Shown here piece by piece: positions 12,438 to 24,267 of a DNA stretch of 64,000 bases. The notes under the pieces were generated by a model that worked only from the letters and a program-made list of their open reading frames with translations, was not told the DNA's origin and did not search any database. A program made the position numbers and the translations under genes. Positions within the stretch are counted from its first letter, which is position 1; every line of letters starts with the position of its first letter. The stretch lies in NCBI GenBank assembly GCA_035048485.1, contig CM068582.1, positions 21,440,155-21,504,154 of the forward strand. The letters run 5' to 3'. Source of the DNA: Pteria penguin. Taxonomy: Eukaryota; Mollusca; Bivalvia; Pterioida; Pteriidae.

Positions 12438-12640
12438 ACTGATTGATTGATTGATTGATTTTTGTTTAACTTCACACCACGAACATTTCATGTATATGGT
12501 GACGACATCTGTCTGATGCAGGGCATACAAATTTTTACCTTTTCAACGGACCCACCCAAAGCAGTGAGGGATCTTTAACGTGCCATGCATACCACGACAC
12601 TGGGCCTTGGTTTTTACTGTTTCGTCCGAAAGACAACTTC
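12438..12640 (-). mobile_element. tRNA-derived SINE, 5'-truncated (no tRNA head)
   Basis: On the minus strand the element ends in an (AATC)n tail, seen on + as GATTGATTGATTGATT at about 12441-12458. The 3' domain and centre match the fuller copies at 30286-30555 and 51507-51795 (shared words CATTTCATGTATATGGTGACGAC, here split in two: CATTTCATG and TATATGGTGACGAC). Homology stops after CGTCCGAAAGAC at about 12635, so the tRNA-like promoter region is missing and this copy cannot be transcribed by Pol III. It lies inside the intron between the two host exons. Confidence 0.8.
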
Positions 12641-14027
12641 TTAAGGAATAATAGTACAGCAGAGACGAAAAAAAGGATGCATCACTAAACTATGTGAAGA
12701 AGGGGGTTTGAGCATGGTCCACCTGTCTGCTGCATATCATCACTAGAATGTATAAATAAGGTGGTATGAGCATGGTCAGTCTGTCTGGCTTTATTCCGAC
12801 ACTTGGATCACTTTGCTAGGAAAAATTCTGATCTTCAATGGCATGTGACCAGGTCATTTTCTTCAAAAACTTAAAACTGAACATCTTCTCCCTAAAGGAT
12901 ATGTAGAAAAACATTTGAAAAACATAAAAAAATCAATTTCACTTGGAAAAATTTTGTTGGAAAGAGCCATAACTCTTCCTCTATGATGATACCTGAAGAT
13001 TTTTCTTGTTAATTGGGCTGATTATTGTGTCATAGTAGTGTTCTAAATAAATCTTCAGGTATGTTGAGTCACACATTGGAATTGGAATAACTCCCACCTT
13101 CTGCGAAACACATGTTAAGTTGATTACACACTTATTGTAGAAATGTGAAGCTATACAAGAATTTTATTTCATACACTGAAAACTAACAATAACATTGATC
13201 TGAATTTTGACAAGAAAATAATATTTGCCTATCCTTTCGATCCATCAGTTAAAGATACATATCTTCAATTCAAATTGTTCATCACTTAAGTATAAAAACA
13301 TAAATGAATTTCCTTCTATCGTCAGCTTTCAAAGATTTCTTGGAAAAACATATTCAAATAGAAAACATATTGCAAGTGGACATTGCAAACGGGAAAATTT
13401 AATGTTATTAGGGACAATCTTTCATATCTCCTTTCTTAGTCACTGTTACTTAGGACAATCTGTCACATCTTTTGTATTTTACATTGGGTTAATCTGTCAC
13501 ACCTCCTTTCTTACTATATGTTACTTAAGATAGACGGACGTACAACGACAAACACTATAGTCCCATCCAGTCTCACTGGCAGGGGACGAATAATAATAAA
13601 AAAGAATGTGTTTGTGGAACACTATGACTATGTTCCTGAAAGAGGTGGGGTTAAAGACTTTTTCTTTAAAAGTAGGTCAAATGTGAAGCAGGTAATTTAA
13701 CTCTAAATTGTGGACAAAGGTTCATGATGACAAACAAATGCTTGAAATGGGTTCAAAAGACAAAAGAGAATAATAGATCATACTTCTCTACTGTAACAAG
13801 CTTATGCCAGATCCTACTTCAATCCATAAATTATAAAAATGACTCCATTGTATAAACTACACATAATACAGTACTTTATATCGTGTGAGTACACATGTAC
13901 TTATCTTGATGGGATTCCGTTTGAGTAAGCATCGTTTTATTTGTATGTTGAAGTGGGAGTAATGGAATATTCCAAGATGCCAAGAGGCAAAAAGGACAAC
14001 CACACTCGTTCATGATTACACTAAAGT
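12641..14027. other. Intronic or intergenic AT-rich stretch
   Basis: No exon recognised. At 13410-13530 there are about three diverged copies of a roughly 45-bp unit containing ACAATCTGTCACATC and TCCTTTCTTA. A block at about 12700-12800 repeats GAGCATGGTC twice. The open frame at 13225-13533 follows this repeat and is not judged coding. Confidence 0.45.
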
Positions 14028-14226
14028 GATGCAATGCATACAAATTTAGACCTTTGCAACGGACCCAGTGAGGGATCTTTAACATGCCATGCATGCCACG
14101 ACACGGGGCCTCGGTTTTTACTGTCTCATCCAAAAGACAGAACACTGGTGTGCCCAGGGCAGGAGTTAAAATCGGGACCTCTCGATCAGGAGCTGAGCAC
14201 CTTATCCACTAGGCCACACCGGCTTC
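14028..14226 (-). mobile_element. tRNA-derived SINE, 3'-truncated copy
   Basis: Same family as the copy at 51507-51795. It runs from the central region (CATACAAATTTAGACC at about 14036) to the tRNA-like 5' end (minus: AAGCCGGTGTGGCCTAGTGG, read back from 14226). The A-box word TGGCCTAGTGG is intact, but the B box has decayed (CGATTTTAACTCC instead of GGTTCGANTCC). The tail with tandem AATC is missing. It lies in the same intron as the copy at 12438. Confidence 0.8.
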
Positions 14227-15566
14227 CATGCATAGAGTACCCAAAGTTACTAACCTTGATTTTCATACTGAGGAGTTTAATTCAGTTCTTGCTCTAAGCT
14301 GTACTTCCTTCTTTGATTGCATATATCATGCAATAGAAGAATAATGTTCAAAATGCCTTTTGCTTATAAAATGGACATAGTCTGAAAAATGAAGAGAATA
14401 ATTCAAAAGAAGCATTCATACATACATAATGGCAGAAAAATTATGAAAAGGTTGAAGAAGGATACCAAGTGTTAGAATTTTGTGATTGAAAGTCCTATTA
14501 ATACAGTCAAATCTATCTTAACAATGGAATATCAAGCAAGCTCCTGTCATGTTTATTGTGTAGTTGCATTCACAAAAGGATTACATCTGTCATGCTAAAG
14601 ATTTCTAAGTATCAATAGAAAACATTTAGATGTTCATGCAATTCTACACCGTTGTTGTTCTTTATGTCAAGTTTAGCTGAAACCCTCATTAGTTTATGGA
14701 GGAGATGAGGTGAGAAGGTCAACACATAAATTTTCTGTCAAGGCCTATAACTCTGCAAAATCAATCAAAAATGAACAACAATAACCTCCTTTCTTAGAAA
14801 ACTGCCTATGATCATCATTTCCACAATATTTGGTTGAAATTTATCAAGGGATTTTAGAGATATGGTGCATATAGATGATTGGGCAACTGGACACATTAAT
14901 TTGCTGTAGTTGCTTTGTGTTTGTCTGAATTAATGAGTCCATTTTAAGAAAATTTGAGAAATCTCTTCTTTCACTTTTATCAGTTATATGATAAATTTAG
15001 TACTCATGGGCAGATCTGCAATATTAATGCATGCAGTGACATCTGCATTCTAAAAACCATGAAAGAAAGTACCAGTGACAGTGTATATTTGTACTTATAC
15101 AGTCGTCTAAAGTCCAATATTTAATACAATGTTACAGGATCTTCGCATCATTAATATACAGTTATCTGCTTTACACCTTGCATTGACTATATCTTTAATA
15201 AGACAAAATCAAAAAACAAAATCAAAATGGCCATTATGAATCCGACAGATTGTAAAAACATTAGAGACACAGTGCTTCAAAAGAGTTTAATTGACGGTTA
15301 TTTACTCATTTTAGTGCAGAATGTATGCTCCAGATCTATGAAGTGCTCTGGTTCATGAGGAAACTTTTGTAATAAATATAAGTTTTTTCACATCAAACAT
15401 TAGTGCGATATGTACCATAGCCAGCGGTTATTTGCACATGCAATAGAAACGGAAGCATAATATCAATTTCTATTTAAAGGTACAGTACCTATTTATAGGT
15501 ATGTTCCCATTTATGGGGATTTCCTGGACCTACATGTATGCAATTGTGCAAAGTGTAACATATTAC
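14227..15566. other. Intron sequence, nothing recognised
   Basis: AT-rich sequence between the SINE and the exon at 15567. I saw no further exon, repeat terminus or RNA gene. Confidence 0.45.
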
Positions 15567-15646
15567 CTCTGCTCTAGTCAGTGATTCTATGTATTCTAAG
15601 TTGCATTTAGATTGCAGAATGACTGGGTCTTTAAATGAAGTTGGAT
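15567..15646 (-). CDS. Internal coding exon of an unidentified host gene
   Basis: On the minus strand the exon begins at 15646 after CTATTTTAG and ends at 15567 before GTAATATG, a good donor. Its 80 bases are two bases completing a codon (D if the preceding base is G) plus 26 full codons, starting PTSFKDPVILQSK and ending EYIESLTRAE. It ends in phase 0, exactly what the next exon at 11286-11375 needs, so the joined protein is continuous across the junction. It is rich in charged and aliphatic residues as in a helical domain. I do not recognise the family. The preceding exon, which must end in phase 1, was not found with confidence. Confidence 0.7.
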
Positions 15647-16179
15647 CTAAAATAGTATGAACAAGCATGAATAATGAATTGGAAGTATGTAATATATGGT
15701 ACCTAATAAAAAAACTTGTGTGTGTCAAAGAATTTCTGGAAATATTTTTTCACATTTGAATGAGTGAGCTTGGACTCCCATCCCATCCTTTAAATCCGTC
15801 AATGCAGCAGCATGTGCTACTACAATGAAAAAATAATTTGACATGAACTGTCATAATAATTTTTTCAGAATGTGCAATAAAATTCACTACTAGATCTAAT
15901 CATTTGTTTAAATTGATATTTTCTCATCAGTGTATTCTTATAGTGGGCCATAACTACATGTAGCCGACACGTCTATTTTTACAAGTTTGGTAAGTTGCAT
16001 GCGTTTCTTTGGTACAGTAAAACCACACCCCCAGGACTTACACCAATGATAAAATTAGGATTATATTCAATGTGGAGAGAACATGTGTCACCTCGCTGAG
16101 CCAGTCTGATAGATTTTTGTCAGCGTAGTATTTTCGAGACTTTCGAGATTTACGTTACAGCAGAGGAGCACTTTAACAA
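15647..16179. other. Stretch upstream of the host exon, no further exon secured
   Basis: A minus-strand donor-like GGT|GTAAGTCC at about 16036 follows a short open frame, but its phase does not fit the next exon, so it is not annotated. The rest is AT-rich. Confidence 0.4.
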
Positions 16180-17104
16180 GAGCAACGCCTAGCGTGGCAT
16201 AATACGCCCGTCGCTTAATTGGGACAGGATCAATTCGCATTTGGCATGATTTTCATGAAAAACATCTGACGTTTACTGAAGTTAATTGCGTTTCATAGCA
16301 TTTTATCATAGGAATAAGTCCAAAGGCAATATCTCCTGCAGAAATGGTCCTATGCAACCCATCTTGGAAATTGACCTGCAAAAAAAACTTGAAATTTTTA
16401 GAACTAGCCCCCCCCTTCTAAAATTATAAATTTCTCAAAAATGAAGAAAAAGATATCAATACCTGTAAAATATGTGGAGGTTGGTACATTTTACTTGTTT
16501 CATGATAAATTTCATAATGTTTTTACAAAAATTAGATTTTTAATGAATTTTCAAAACAAAATCCAAGAGCCATAAATCCGTCAAAATTATGTCAATCGTA
16601 ACAAAACCCGAACTGGTACTGATGCCGCTTCGAATAAGCCTATATATCATATTTCAACTCAATATCTTGAAAGACGGCAAAAAAAAGTCCGGAAAACATG
16701 ACCTAAGACATATGGTCAATCCCCCCCCCCCAAAATGATAAATTTCTCAAAAATGAAGAAAAAGATATTAAAAACCGTAACATATGTGATAGTTGATACA
16801 CTTTACTTGTTTCATGAGAAATTTCATAATGTTTTGACAGAAAATAGATTTTAAATGAATTTTTGAACGAATTTTGAAATTTATATGTCCAAGGGCCATA
16901 AATCTGTCAAAAGTAGGTCAATCGCAATAAAACTCGAACTGGTACTGACGCCGCTTGAAATAAAGCTATATAACAAATTTCATCGCAATATCTTGAAAGA
17001 CGTCCAAAAAAATTCCGGAAAACATGACCCCGGACAGATGGACAGACACACGGACGGACAGCGCCATAACATAATACGTCCCGTCTATTGGACGGGCGTA
17101 TAAA
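16180..17104 (+). mobile_element. Hairpin-ended interspersed element with two tandem core units (possible Helentron/Pearl type)
   Basis: The left end reads AACAAGAGCAACGCC then ATAATACGCCCGTC (about 16175-16213). The right end has the hairpin TACGTCCCGTC-TATTG-GACGGGCGTA followed by TAAAAA (about 17074-17104). Between them lie two core units about 315 bp apart, each starting with a C run (about 16408 and 16722) then AAATTTCTCAAAAATGAAG. A core of tandem units with a hairpin near one end is the structure described for bivalve Pearl elements, later linked to Helentrons; that class is inference. No protein is encoded. A purine-rich GACAGACACACGGACGGACAG run precedes the 3' hairpin. Confidence 0.72.
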
Positions 17105-17950
17105 AATAAAGATTTTTGGACCAGGTTTTTGGTTAAATGTATGTGGAGATCGATGTGTGTTCTGTAAGTTCTGATGTTTTGTTTTTTGGTTACATTCAGA
17201 GAATTGACTACTTTTGGAAGAAATTTGTAGGCCCCTAAGGACCGAGCTTCCTCTTTTGGAGTTGCAAGTGCAGTTTACAATTACAATTTGCAGTCATCGC
17301 AGTACTTGCCTTTCTTCACAAGCCCCTTGCTCCACAAAATTACGTAATCATATAAATGTTTTTCTTCACGAAGCCGAATAATTGTGCAGCATCCATAAGG
17401 AGATCGAATTGAAGTGAAATAACTTTAGAAAGGAAGTCTTGGAACATGGTCATGCATTTTTACATCACGAAAAACGTCGTTATGACGTCGAAATACATTG
17501 TAACGTCGAGAAAACCAGCCTGTTTTCCTTATACGTCACTTATTCTCACACATGCCTAGACGTAAACAAACCAAAATGGCGGACGATTCCTTTATCGTTA
17601 CTATGTTTTAACTGCAATTTTTTATTTATTTAATAAGTGATTTTCAAAATTTCAACAAATAAATCTGTTTAATAAAGAAATTTAAAAGTTGGACCGTTTT
17701 GGTAAAAAAAAAATTTGGTCCCTTTTGGTGTGGGCCGTTTTGCTTTTGGACCGTTATGGTGTGGGGTGTTTTGTTTTTGGGCCATTTTGACTATAATGCC
17801 TAATACTACCTGCTAAGCATAAAACAACACATATTTCATTTCTACATGCTAAACAACCACATTTTACAGTCTGTTTCTCACAACCCTTATCTCGGCCTGT
17901 CCATCTCGAACGACTTATAATGGAGCACCCACATAGCAAACATATGCAGT
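17105..17950. other. Stretch with a possible short start codon context; no gene secured
   Basis: At 17576 a plus-strand ATG in the context ACCAAAATGGCGGAC opens only 11 codons before TAA and also resembles a YY1 site (AANATGGCG). Several TACGTCA-like words lie upstream (17450-17550). This could be a promoter and first exon, but no good donor follows. A short block at 17690-17800 repeats TGGACCGTTTTGG-type words three times. Confidence 0.35.
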
Positions 17951-18516
17951 AAGACTAGCTCCACGCTTGGCTTCTTGCGCCGCAACCTACGCCACTGCTT
18001 CACCCAATGCAGAAGAAACTCCTACATCTCACTCGTACGCTCTACCCTAGAGTATGGTGCCATCATTTGGGATCCGTACATAAAAGCCGACATAGAGCGA
18101 CTAGAGCGAATCCAAAGACGAGCAGCCCGTTACATCACCCATAACTACAATTTGAGGACTCCAGGATCAATCACCAAGATGTTAGAGGACCTAGACCTAC
18201 AACACTCCAGGAGCGGAGGAAGGAGCTTCGACTAACATTCCTGTTTAAGGTGGTGGAGGGGTTGCTGCCGGCCATTCCAGCAGAGGACTACTTAGTACCA
18301 GTACAAAACAAACGTAGAATTAGAGCTACCAAACTTAGTGCGTATATAGTCAATAACCCAATCAAAACGCATTACATGCGCCCTCTGTTCCGTCGTTTAA
18401 ATGCCAGCAGTGGTCCATACAGATACATATTATACATTACAGATAACAGCCACATGACTGTACAATACACAAACGTTAAAAAGAAGAAGAGAATGGTAAA
18501 TACATGCAAGACATAG
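17951..18516 (+). pseudogene. Non-LTR retrotransposon reverse transcriptase, C-terminal fragment
   Basis: The frame from 17951 reads STLGFLRRNL, then SLVRSTLEYGAIIWDPY and DIERLERIQRRAARY. This is the thumb and post-RT region of jockey/CR1-group LINE polymerases. A frameshift near 18200 moves the homology to another frame (LFKVVEGLLPAIPAEDY, 18244 on), which ends at a TGA at 18514-18516. The catalytic palm is missing, so this is a 5'-truncated, dead copy, as usual for LINE insertions. The last 40 codons match the family poorly. No poly(A) tail or target duplication was identified. Confidence 0.85.
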
Positions 18517-19869
18517 TGCAGAGCAGTATGGTACATGGATAAGCAGAGTAAAAGTTTAAAATTAAACAAAGTGTGCATTAAATAACTAAAATAGTGCAGA
18601 ATTTAATAAGACTTAAAAAAAATGTGAGGAAATTAAAAAGGGGAACAGATTATAAAAGTATAATAATGTATTTGGGAGAACATAAAAGGTAAAATTTTGG
18701 ATAAGCTAAATCATTTACTGATTTAGCTAGGTTCCCTTTCAGGGGAGGGCGAATATGTACATGAGATTCATGCATTCATAATGACAACTTTTGAGTACAC
18801 TTCGTTATTCTGTTTAAAAATTCTTTGCCGTTTTATCAAACACCCCATTCCGGCCCACACTTTGGTGCTTACAGCAAATTGTTTCTTGAATCTTGTTCTC
18901 CTTCTGTTAACTTACAGGCCAACAATGTCTTGCTCTAGACAGCTAGACTCTTACCTCGATTATGCCGCTCCTAGTCCATGCCGTGCATGGTTTCGTTACC
19001 CTTGTGAGGTTCTACGAATTACCGAAAACACGTATATTTACGAAAAAGACAGCATAAAATACCGAAAACTGCGGGACCGATGTTTTGAGTGGCAAAGTCA
19101 TTACTGTTCCCGCAAAGTGACGTAAGAGACGATCAATATCTTGTTATGACGTCAAACATTTTACGGGAAACGTAGAGTTCTATAGCTATAGGTGCTAGAA
19201 GTAGTGTGTTTAGAGTACGCTCCGGCCTTAAATGCGATCATATTTTTCAGATTTAGGTTAAAATTATCATTTGATTTTCTTCCACTTGGACCAGTCAATA
19301 TTTCGAATTCAATAAATCTTTAAAATGTAAAGATATTACTTTACATCGTTTCCTAAAAATGTGTTGAACACATCCCAATTTATCCACTAAATAAAATATA
19401 ATTCATAGAAATCACATTACCGGACATCATTGATAGGCACTGTCATTTGCATGCAGGTGAGTCATTTTAACATTGTTTACGTTCGGCTTTGTACATTTTA
19501 GTGATTAATTGTGATAATTATTTTTTAGATACGAGTCTGAAACAATAATACATGAAAACAAAAGTTCGTTGTATTGAAGAAGTGTTAACATAAGTATATA
19601 TTAAATGCTTAAGTGCGTCACTTCACCGGACGGCATCGTATATATACATTTACTATATTAGCCATAAGCAAAGAATGCTTCTGGCAAAGTCAACATATTT
19701 ACAATGTATGAAAATCGGGCAATAGAATATTATTAAATACATGCATCAATTGTTTATATAAAATGATCGCATCTTAAAAGCGTTATATAGATAACTTGCA
19801 ATTGATATACAATGTTTCTTTTTCTTACTACAAAAAGTGTTTTAAGCTTATACAATGTTGGTCACGATA
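18517..19869. other. Intergenic stretch, no gene secured
   Basis: The plus-strand open frame 18781-19125 is not supported: it resembles nothing I know and spans low-complexity AT sequence. At 19020-19170 a less AT-rich block holds words such as TTACCGAAAAC, GTGACGTAA and TATGACGTCA; it may be regulatory but no gene is attached. The region from 18517 may include the 3' UTR of the preceding LINE fragment. Confidence 0.4.
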
Positions 19870-21232
19870 ATACAAATTTTGGTAAATGTTTTACACGTAA
19901 ATCATAGTATAAGGACATATTAAAAATAATACAAAATGATATTCGTTTTCCACCTGTAAACTATCACAAAGCGTACAAGACCTGTTTTCTAGTAGTATAT
20001 TTTGGTGTCTACCAATTTCAATATTAAGATTATGAGATGAACAACGAAATCTGGTCAGATTTGTTCTATATAAACCATTACTGATATAGTCTAAATATGG
20101 TCCAAATTCAAAATCGATTTTAATGCTTGAATAAAAAGATAGACGTGACATATTATTAATTTCACTTCTCCATGATTGTATATACGTGTCAAAAACAGCT
20201 TGTTTTACAATAGAGAAATTAATATTTTCAGCATTGTCTGACATCTATATGTATGAAAATCCAAGTTCGTTTAAGCAATGCCTGATCTTATTGGCCCAAG
20301 AAATCGTTATAATGTTTGATTCAACCTTCGCTTTCTCGTTTAAAAACGCTTTACGCAGTAAACTATTTCTGATAGATACAATATCGAGCAAATACTTTAG
20401 TGCACGTACTTTGCATAATATTCTGAAAGGAAAATGCCCAAGCTCACCAAGTATAGCAGCATTTGGAGTACCAGGACTTGCAACCAGTAAAATTCTACAA
20501 AATGACATCAAAAGATTATCGAGAGGTTTCACATCAGATAATCCCCATATTTCTGATGAGTACATCATAATAGATTTAAGTTTATTACAAAATGATAACT
20601 TTGATGATACGGAAAAATCCATCTGTTCCATTAATTTCTTAAGAGAAAACAATGCATTATCTTGCCCGGGCCGCTTTACCGCTCAAAGACCTCAGGCGGT
20701 CATATTTCGTCGTATTCAGTCAATAACCTTTTTATTATATATTTAACCGTCCATCTACATCTAATTCTATAAATCGAAGTATTTTCGTTAATAGTACTGA
20801 CGTCACGTAACTGGAAATAGTCCCCGGGCTGATATGAAGTTTGCGGGCATTTATGGCTCTATATCAGCCCGGAAACTTTCTATATAAACTATTGATAAAA
20901 TTTTCAAAATATGTAATAATGGCCTGATCGAACACAGATTTAATTGCTGATTTCATATTGCCATTTCTAGATAAAGTAACACCAAGATATGTAATTTCAT
21001 CAACAATATTCAATATAGAGTTCTCATACGTAAACGTCTTGCGTCTTTTAAATGTTCGTTTTTCAAAAATACAGACGTTGGGTTTATTTGTATTCACTAC
21101 AATGCCCCAGGTTTTACATTACATAGATAATTTATATAATAATGAGTGTAAACCATCAGCAGATCTTGAAAACAGTAAAGTATCATCTGCAAAAAGTAGC
21201 AAAAAGTCTGCAAAATGTAAAGATGATGGATA
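19870..21232 (-). pseudogene. LINE reverse transcriptase, 3' half, with an insertion inside
   Basis: On the minus strand the catalytic box FADD lies at 21182-21193 in the context LLLFADDTLLFSRSADG. It is followed by TWGIVVNTNKPNV, TYLGVTLSRNGN, MYSSEIWGLSD and a terminal cysteine-rich motif RSCTLCDSLQVENEYHFVL. The C-terminus VKHLPKFVLS ends with TGA near 19870. An in-frame stop follows the SADG block (about 21122), frameshifts occur near 20240 and 19905, and a 208-bp element (20665-20872) splits the coding sequence. The copy is truncated upstream of the RT palm. The order of motifs identifies a non-LTR RT with a C-terminal zinc knuckle; the clade is not certain. It differs from the fragment at 17951. 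Confidence 0.87.
20665..20872. mobile_element. Small non-autonomous insertion (208 bp) inside the LINE
   Basis: The host LINE frame reads SLYRKF on one side and QDNALFSLKKL on the other, which join smoothly once 208 bp are removed. The insert starts CCCGGGCC and ends AGCCCGG, a short inverted terminus. Its right part forms a hairpin (CCGGGCTGATAT at 20824-20835 with ATATCAGCCCGG at 20861-20872). It contains TGACGTCA at about 20799. No clear target duplication is visible. A MITE-like element of unknown class is the best description. Confidence 0.65.
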
Positions 21233-21649
21233 AATCAAAACCATAAATCCGAAAATCATGAAACCAGAGGACATATAAAATCAGTGAAAATGAAAACCAA
21301 GTGGAAAATAACAAAATATGTCTACTTGAAGAGCATATATGAACCCCTATGACGGAGTGAGATCAGGTGCCCGGCGAGAGTGAGCATCTCCTGCTTGCTA
21401 GAAACATCCATCACATATACCCAGTGGTAAGTCATGTTCTAGATCTAAATACTTTTGTGAAATTGCAACTGTAAACTCACATCGAGACTGAGCTCGTAAT
21501 ACAACAGTTATTGTATGACGTAATGTTTTGCTCGACTAGACGCCGCGCTGAAGGTGCTACTATATTTGTGGCCAAAAGGAAATAAATAGAAGACCAATTA
21601 GTTAGAAAGTGTTAATATATGCCAGTAGTATACTGATGCGTGTTTTCGG
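21233..21649. other. Intergenic stretch with dispersed repeat words
   Basis: Nothing coding. The segment 21340-21420 (GACGGAGTGAGATCAGGTGC and onward) is less AT-rich and looks repeat-derived. Confidence 0.4.
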
Positions 21650-21807
21650 GACATGCATGTGTGTTTTCGGTAATTAGAAGTACCCAATGCCTTTCAGCGC
21701 AAGGAATTATGGGTCAAGGGCAAAGCTGTGCTGCAGTGGGTCGGCTGTCGGAGTGGTTGAGAAGCGGTAGGATTTGAAATTCAGGGCGGTACTACGAAAG
21801 ATCACAA
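21650..21807 (+). promoter_or_regulatory. Candidate promoter and non-coding first exon
   Basis: A less AT-rich block has a CCAAT word at about 21688, GGAATTATGGGTCAAGG at about 21703, and then GGTCGGCTGTCGGAG, ending in the strong 5' splice site CACAA|GTAAGTAAAC at 21807/21808. This is the usual look of a TATA-less metazoan promoter with an untranslated first exon on the plus strand. No downstream coding exon was recognised in the window, so the gene would have to start coding further right or be very diverged. Confidence 0.35.
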
Positions 21808-21809
21808 GT

Positions 21810-23085
21810 AAGTAAACTTTGTCAAATTTCTGATCGATTTTCAGCATATATACATACCGATGTAATCTTGATTAAAGGAGAAAACCGAATTTTTACAAAA
21901 TTAGATATCTGATAAGCCCAGAGGCAGAGTCGCGGCCAGACAATCGTGGAGTTGCGCGGCATTGTCGGCCATGTTCGCTGAAAAGATGTTTGATGTCTTT
22001 AGAAGAATTTAGGCCATTGACGTTAATGTATATCTATTTATATATGGTGCAAATTTACATTGTGAATTGTTAACTTGTTGCAGCATACGTTAACATACAG
22101 TAGAAATAAATAAAGGGGGGTTGCATTCTCCCATGACTAAAGTTAATGCACTACTTGGTATGGAAAGGAGGGAGTTGCAGCCGTTAAAATGGTCCAAAAT
22201 GATATATTTCAGAGAAGTTTTCTTACCAAAAGAGGGGATTGCAACACCTGCAACCCCCTCTAAATCTGACAGTGATCAATGATCAATAATTTGGGGAGTA
22301 CTGCACATACTATGAAGCTGTTGTCCTGGTTCCTGATCTAGTAATGGTATCCTTTATCATTTATCATTCAGTGTACATTGTGTCATCATTATCATGGTCA
22401 GTGATGGGTGAATTTCGCCAGAGAGGACTTGAGGTTTGCACCCCTGTCCATCATTCCGTCTGTCTGTTAATCAGCCAAATCAATTTCCCACACTTTTTGT
22501 TGGTCATGCTTGCAGATTATCAATTGGTATTTGCTTTACTATGACAAGTTACAGATCATGTTTGAATTTTGTTCTGGTTTACACAATGCAGGAAAACTTT
22601 ATCCATCAATTATTGTATGACCCTCTTATTGACACCATACCTTCAAATTATTAATTTCCTACAATAACAGGTGAAATCTGGGGGACCGTAGGTTAATTGT
22701 TTATTATTTTTTTTTTTTGTCAAATTTGTTTTCTAGAATTACTTTATGTTAGACTTCGAGGTATTTGATTGACGGTACCGTATTCTTATTTATATAGCCC
22801 AGTTACAGATCAAGTTGGTGTTCAACAGTTCTTGTTCTGTGAAATTCTATCAAGTTTTAACGATTTATGGCCATTTATCTGTATTTTTTTAGCTAACTTG
22901 TCAAAAATGTTTTGGACTTGGTGATTTCAGTGCAGAAAAATTAATTTTTTCCTCAAGTTACTCAGACGTTGTTTAAATATGATTTCTTTGAATCATGATT
23001 ACAATAAAGGATTGTTACTGTGAAAGAATTTTGTTAATTATATCTCAATTTTTGTTTATTTTTAATGCAATTATGAAGACAGTCA
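21810..23085. other. AT-rich stretch downstream of the candidate first exon
   Basis: No coding exon secured. The plus-strand frames at 22344-22544 and 22436-22654 overlap each other in different frames and show no conserved motif. Confidence 0.4.
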
Positions 23086-23422
23086 AAAACAAGAGGCCCA
23101 AGTGGGCCTATATTGCTATATCGCTCATAAGAGTACCTAGATGATCAGTCATGCATGAAAGAAGAATTCGTTTATTTTTGCATTACTGTGACTAAGTCAA
23201 CACAAATGTTGAAAATATGGCAAATTTTATTTCAGACTAGAATAAAAAACAACACTTTTTTGCACATCCATTCAGGTGATTTTGATACTAAGCATTTCCT
23301 TTGTCTCTGCAAGATGTCATTCAGGGCAACAAGGTAGTCATTTTCTTTAGGTGGGGCCTTTTCTTGACTGATTTCAAGTCTGGGTCATGAACAACAATTG
23401 TTTCAAATATTGTCCAGTTCTA

Positions 23423-23705
23423 ACTTAAAATTGCCTAATTTCATATGTTGAGTGTTGAGAAACATCTAAAAACTTACTTAGATGTGTAAAGAAATGAAAA
23501 AAATTTCTGACCACAGCTGGATTTGAACCGCTACTCTCCATATTTCAATTACCAAGTGGTATATGTACCATTGTGAGACCTACTTTTTAGACATGGTGGC
23601 ATTATCTGTCAACCAATTTGGATGAAATTTACCAAATTGATAGAGGACCTTTAGTACTTCATGTAATCCATGTTTCATTAAAATCTTTCATGTGGTATAA
23701 CAGCA
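23423..23705. repeat. Internal unit, copy 1, with a tRNA-like segment
   Basis: Repeated at 24268-24542 with about 93-95% identity by eye. On the minus strand it contains a B-box-like GGTTCAAATCC preceded by TACCACTTGGTAATTG, which resembles a tRNA T-arm and D-arm at tRNA-like spacing (about 23507-23580). The stems pair imperfectly, so no functional tRNA is claimed. Confidence 0.6.
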
Positions 23706-24229
23706 GAAGTGTAAAATGTGATTGAATTGTTCCTATACACCCTCATTTGGAAGTCTTAAAAAAATTCATAGAAAATCCAAAAATTGAGATATGGACAAAA
23801 TTCTTTCAAAGTAACATTCCTTACCATAATTATGATCACAACAGTCCATAAGAAATCATCATTATCAATTAACTAGGAAATATGACGCTTTTCTGCATTG
23901 AAATCACCAAGTCCAAAGAAATGTCCAAAAAAAATTCTAAAATTTGATTTTGGAAGGGAAGCAAAATGACAATACGTCTTCACTCATCCCTCTAGATCAT
24001 TTCTATGCATTCTGTTTGTCTCTGTATACAGCCCGTATGAAAAAGAATATTGTTAAAGGAGAGAACTCTTTTGTGACCTATTTTTGACTATGGTGGCGCC
24101 ACCTGTAAAGAGGTCTGGACGTAAACAACAGAATTTGAAGAGGATCATAAGTGACTTATTTCTACCAAGATTTATTAAAATCCTTTGAACAGTTCTGTAG
24201 AAAAAGTTGAAAATGTGAAAAATGGCCAA

Positions 24230-24251
24230 CCCCCCCCCCCCCCCCCCCCCC
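24230..24251. repeat. Poly-C tract (22 C)
   Basis: An uninterrupted run of C within the hairpin-ended element. A second one, 24574-24593, is directly followed by nine T. Such runs are length-unstable and error-prone in sequencing. Confidence 0.9.
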
Positions 24252-24267
24252 TTATGTTTTGGAAGTC

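Noticed and set aside
16036..16110. Minus-strand exon before GGT|GTAAGTCC, upstream of the host exons
   Set aside because: Its end phase does not fit the exon at 15567-15646, and the other frames contain stops.
18781..19125. 114-codon plus-strand open frame
   Set aside because: No recognisable motif, no splice sites, and it spans AT-rich and unrelated blocks.
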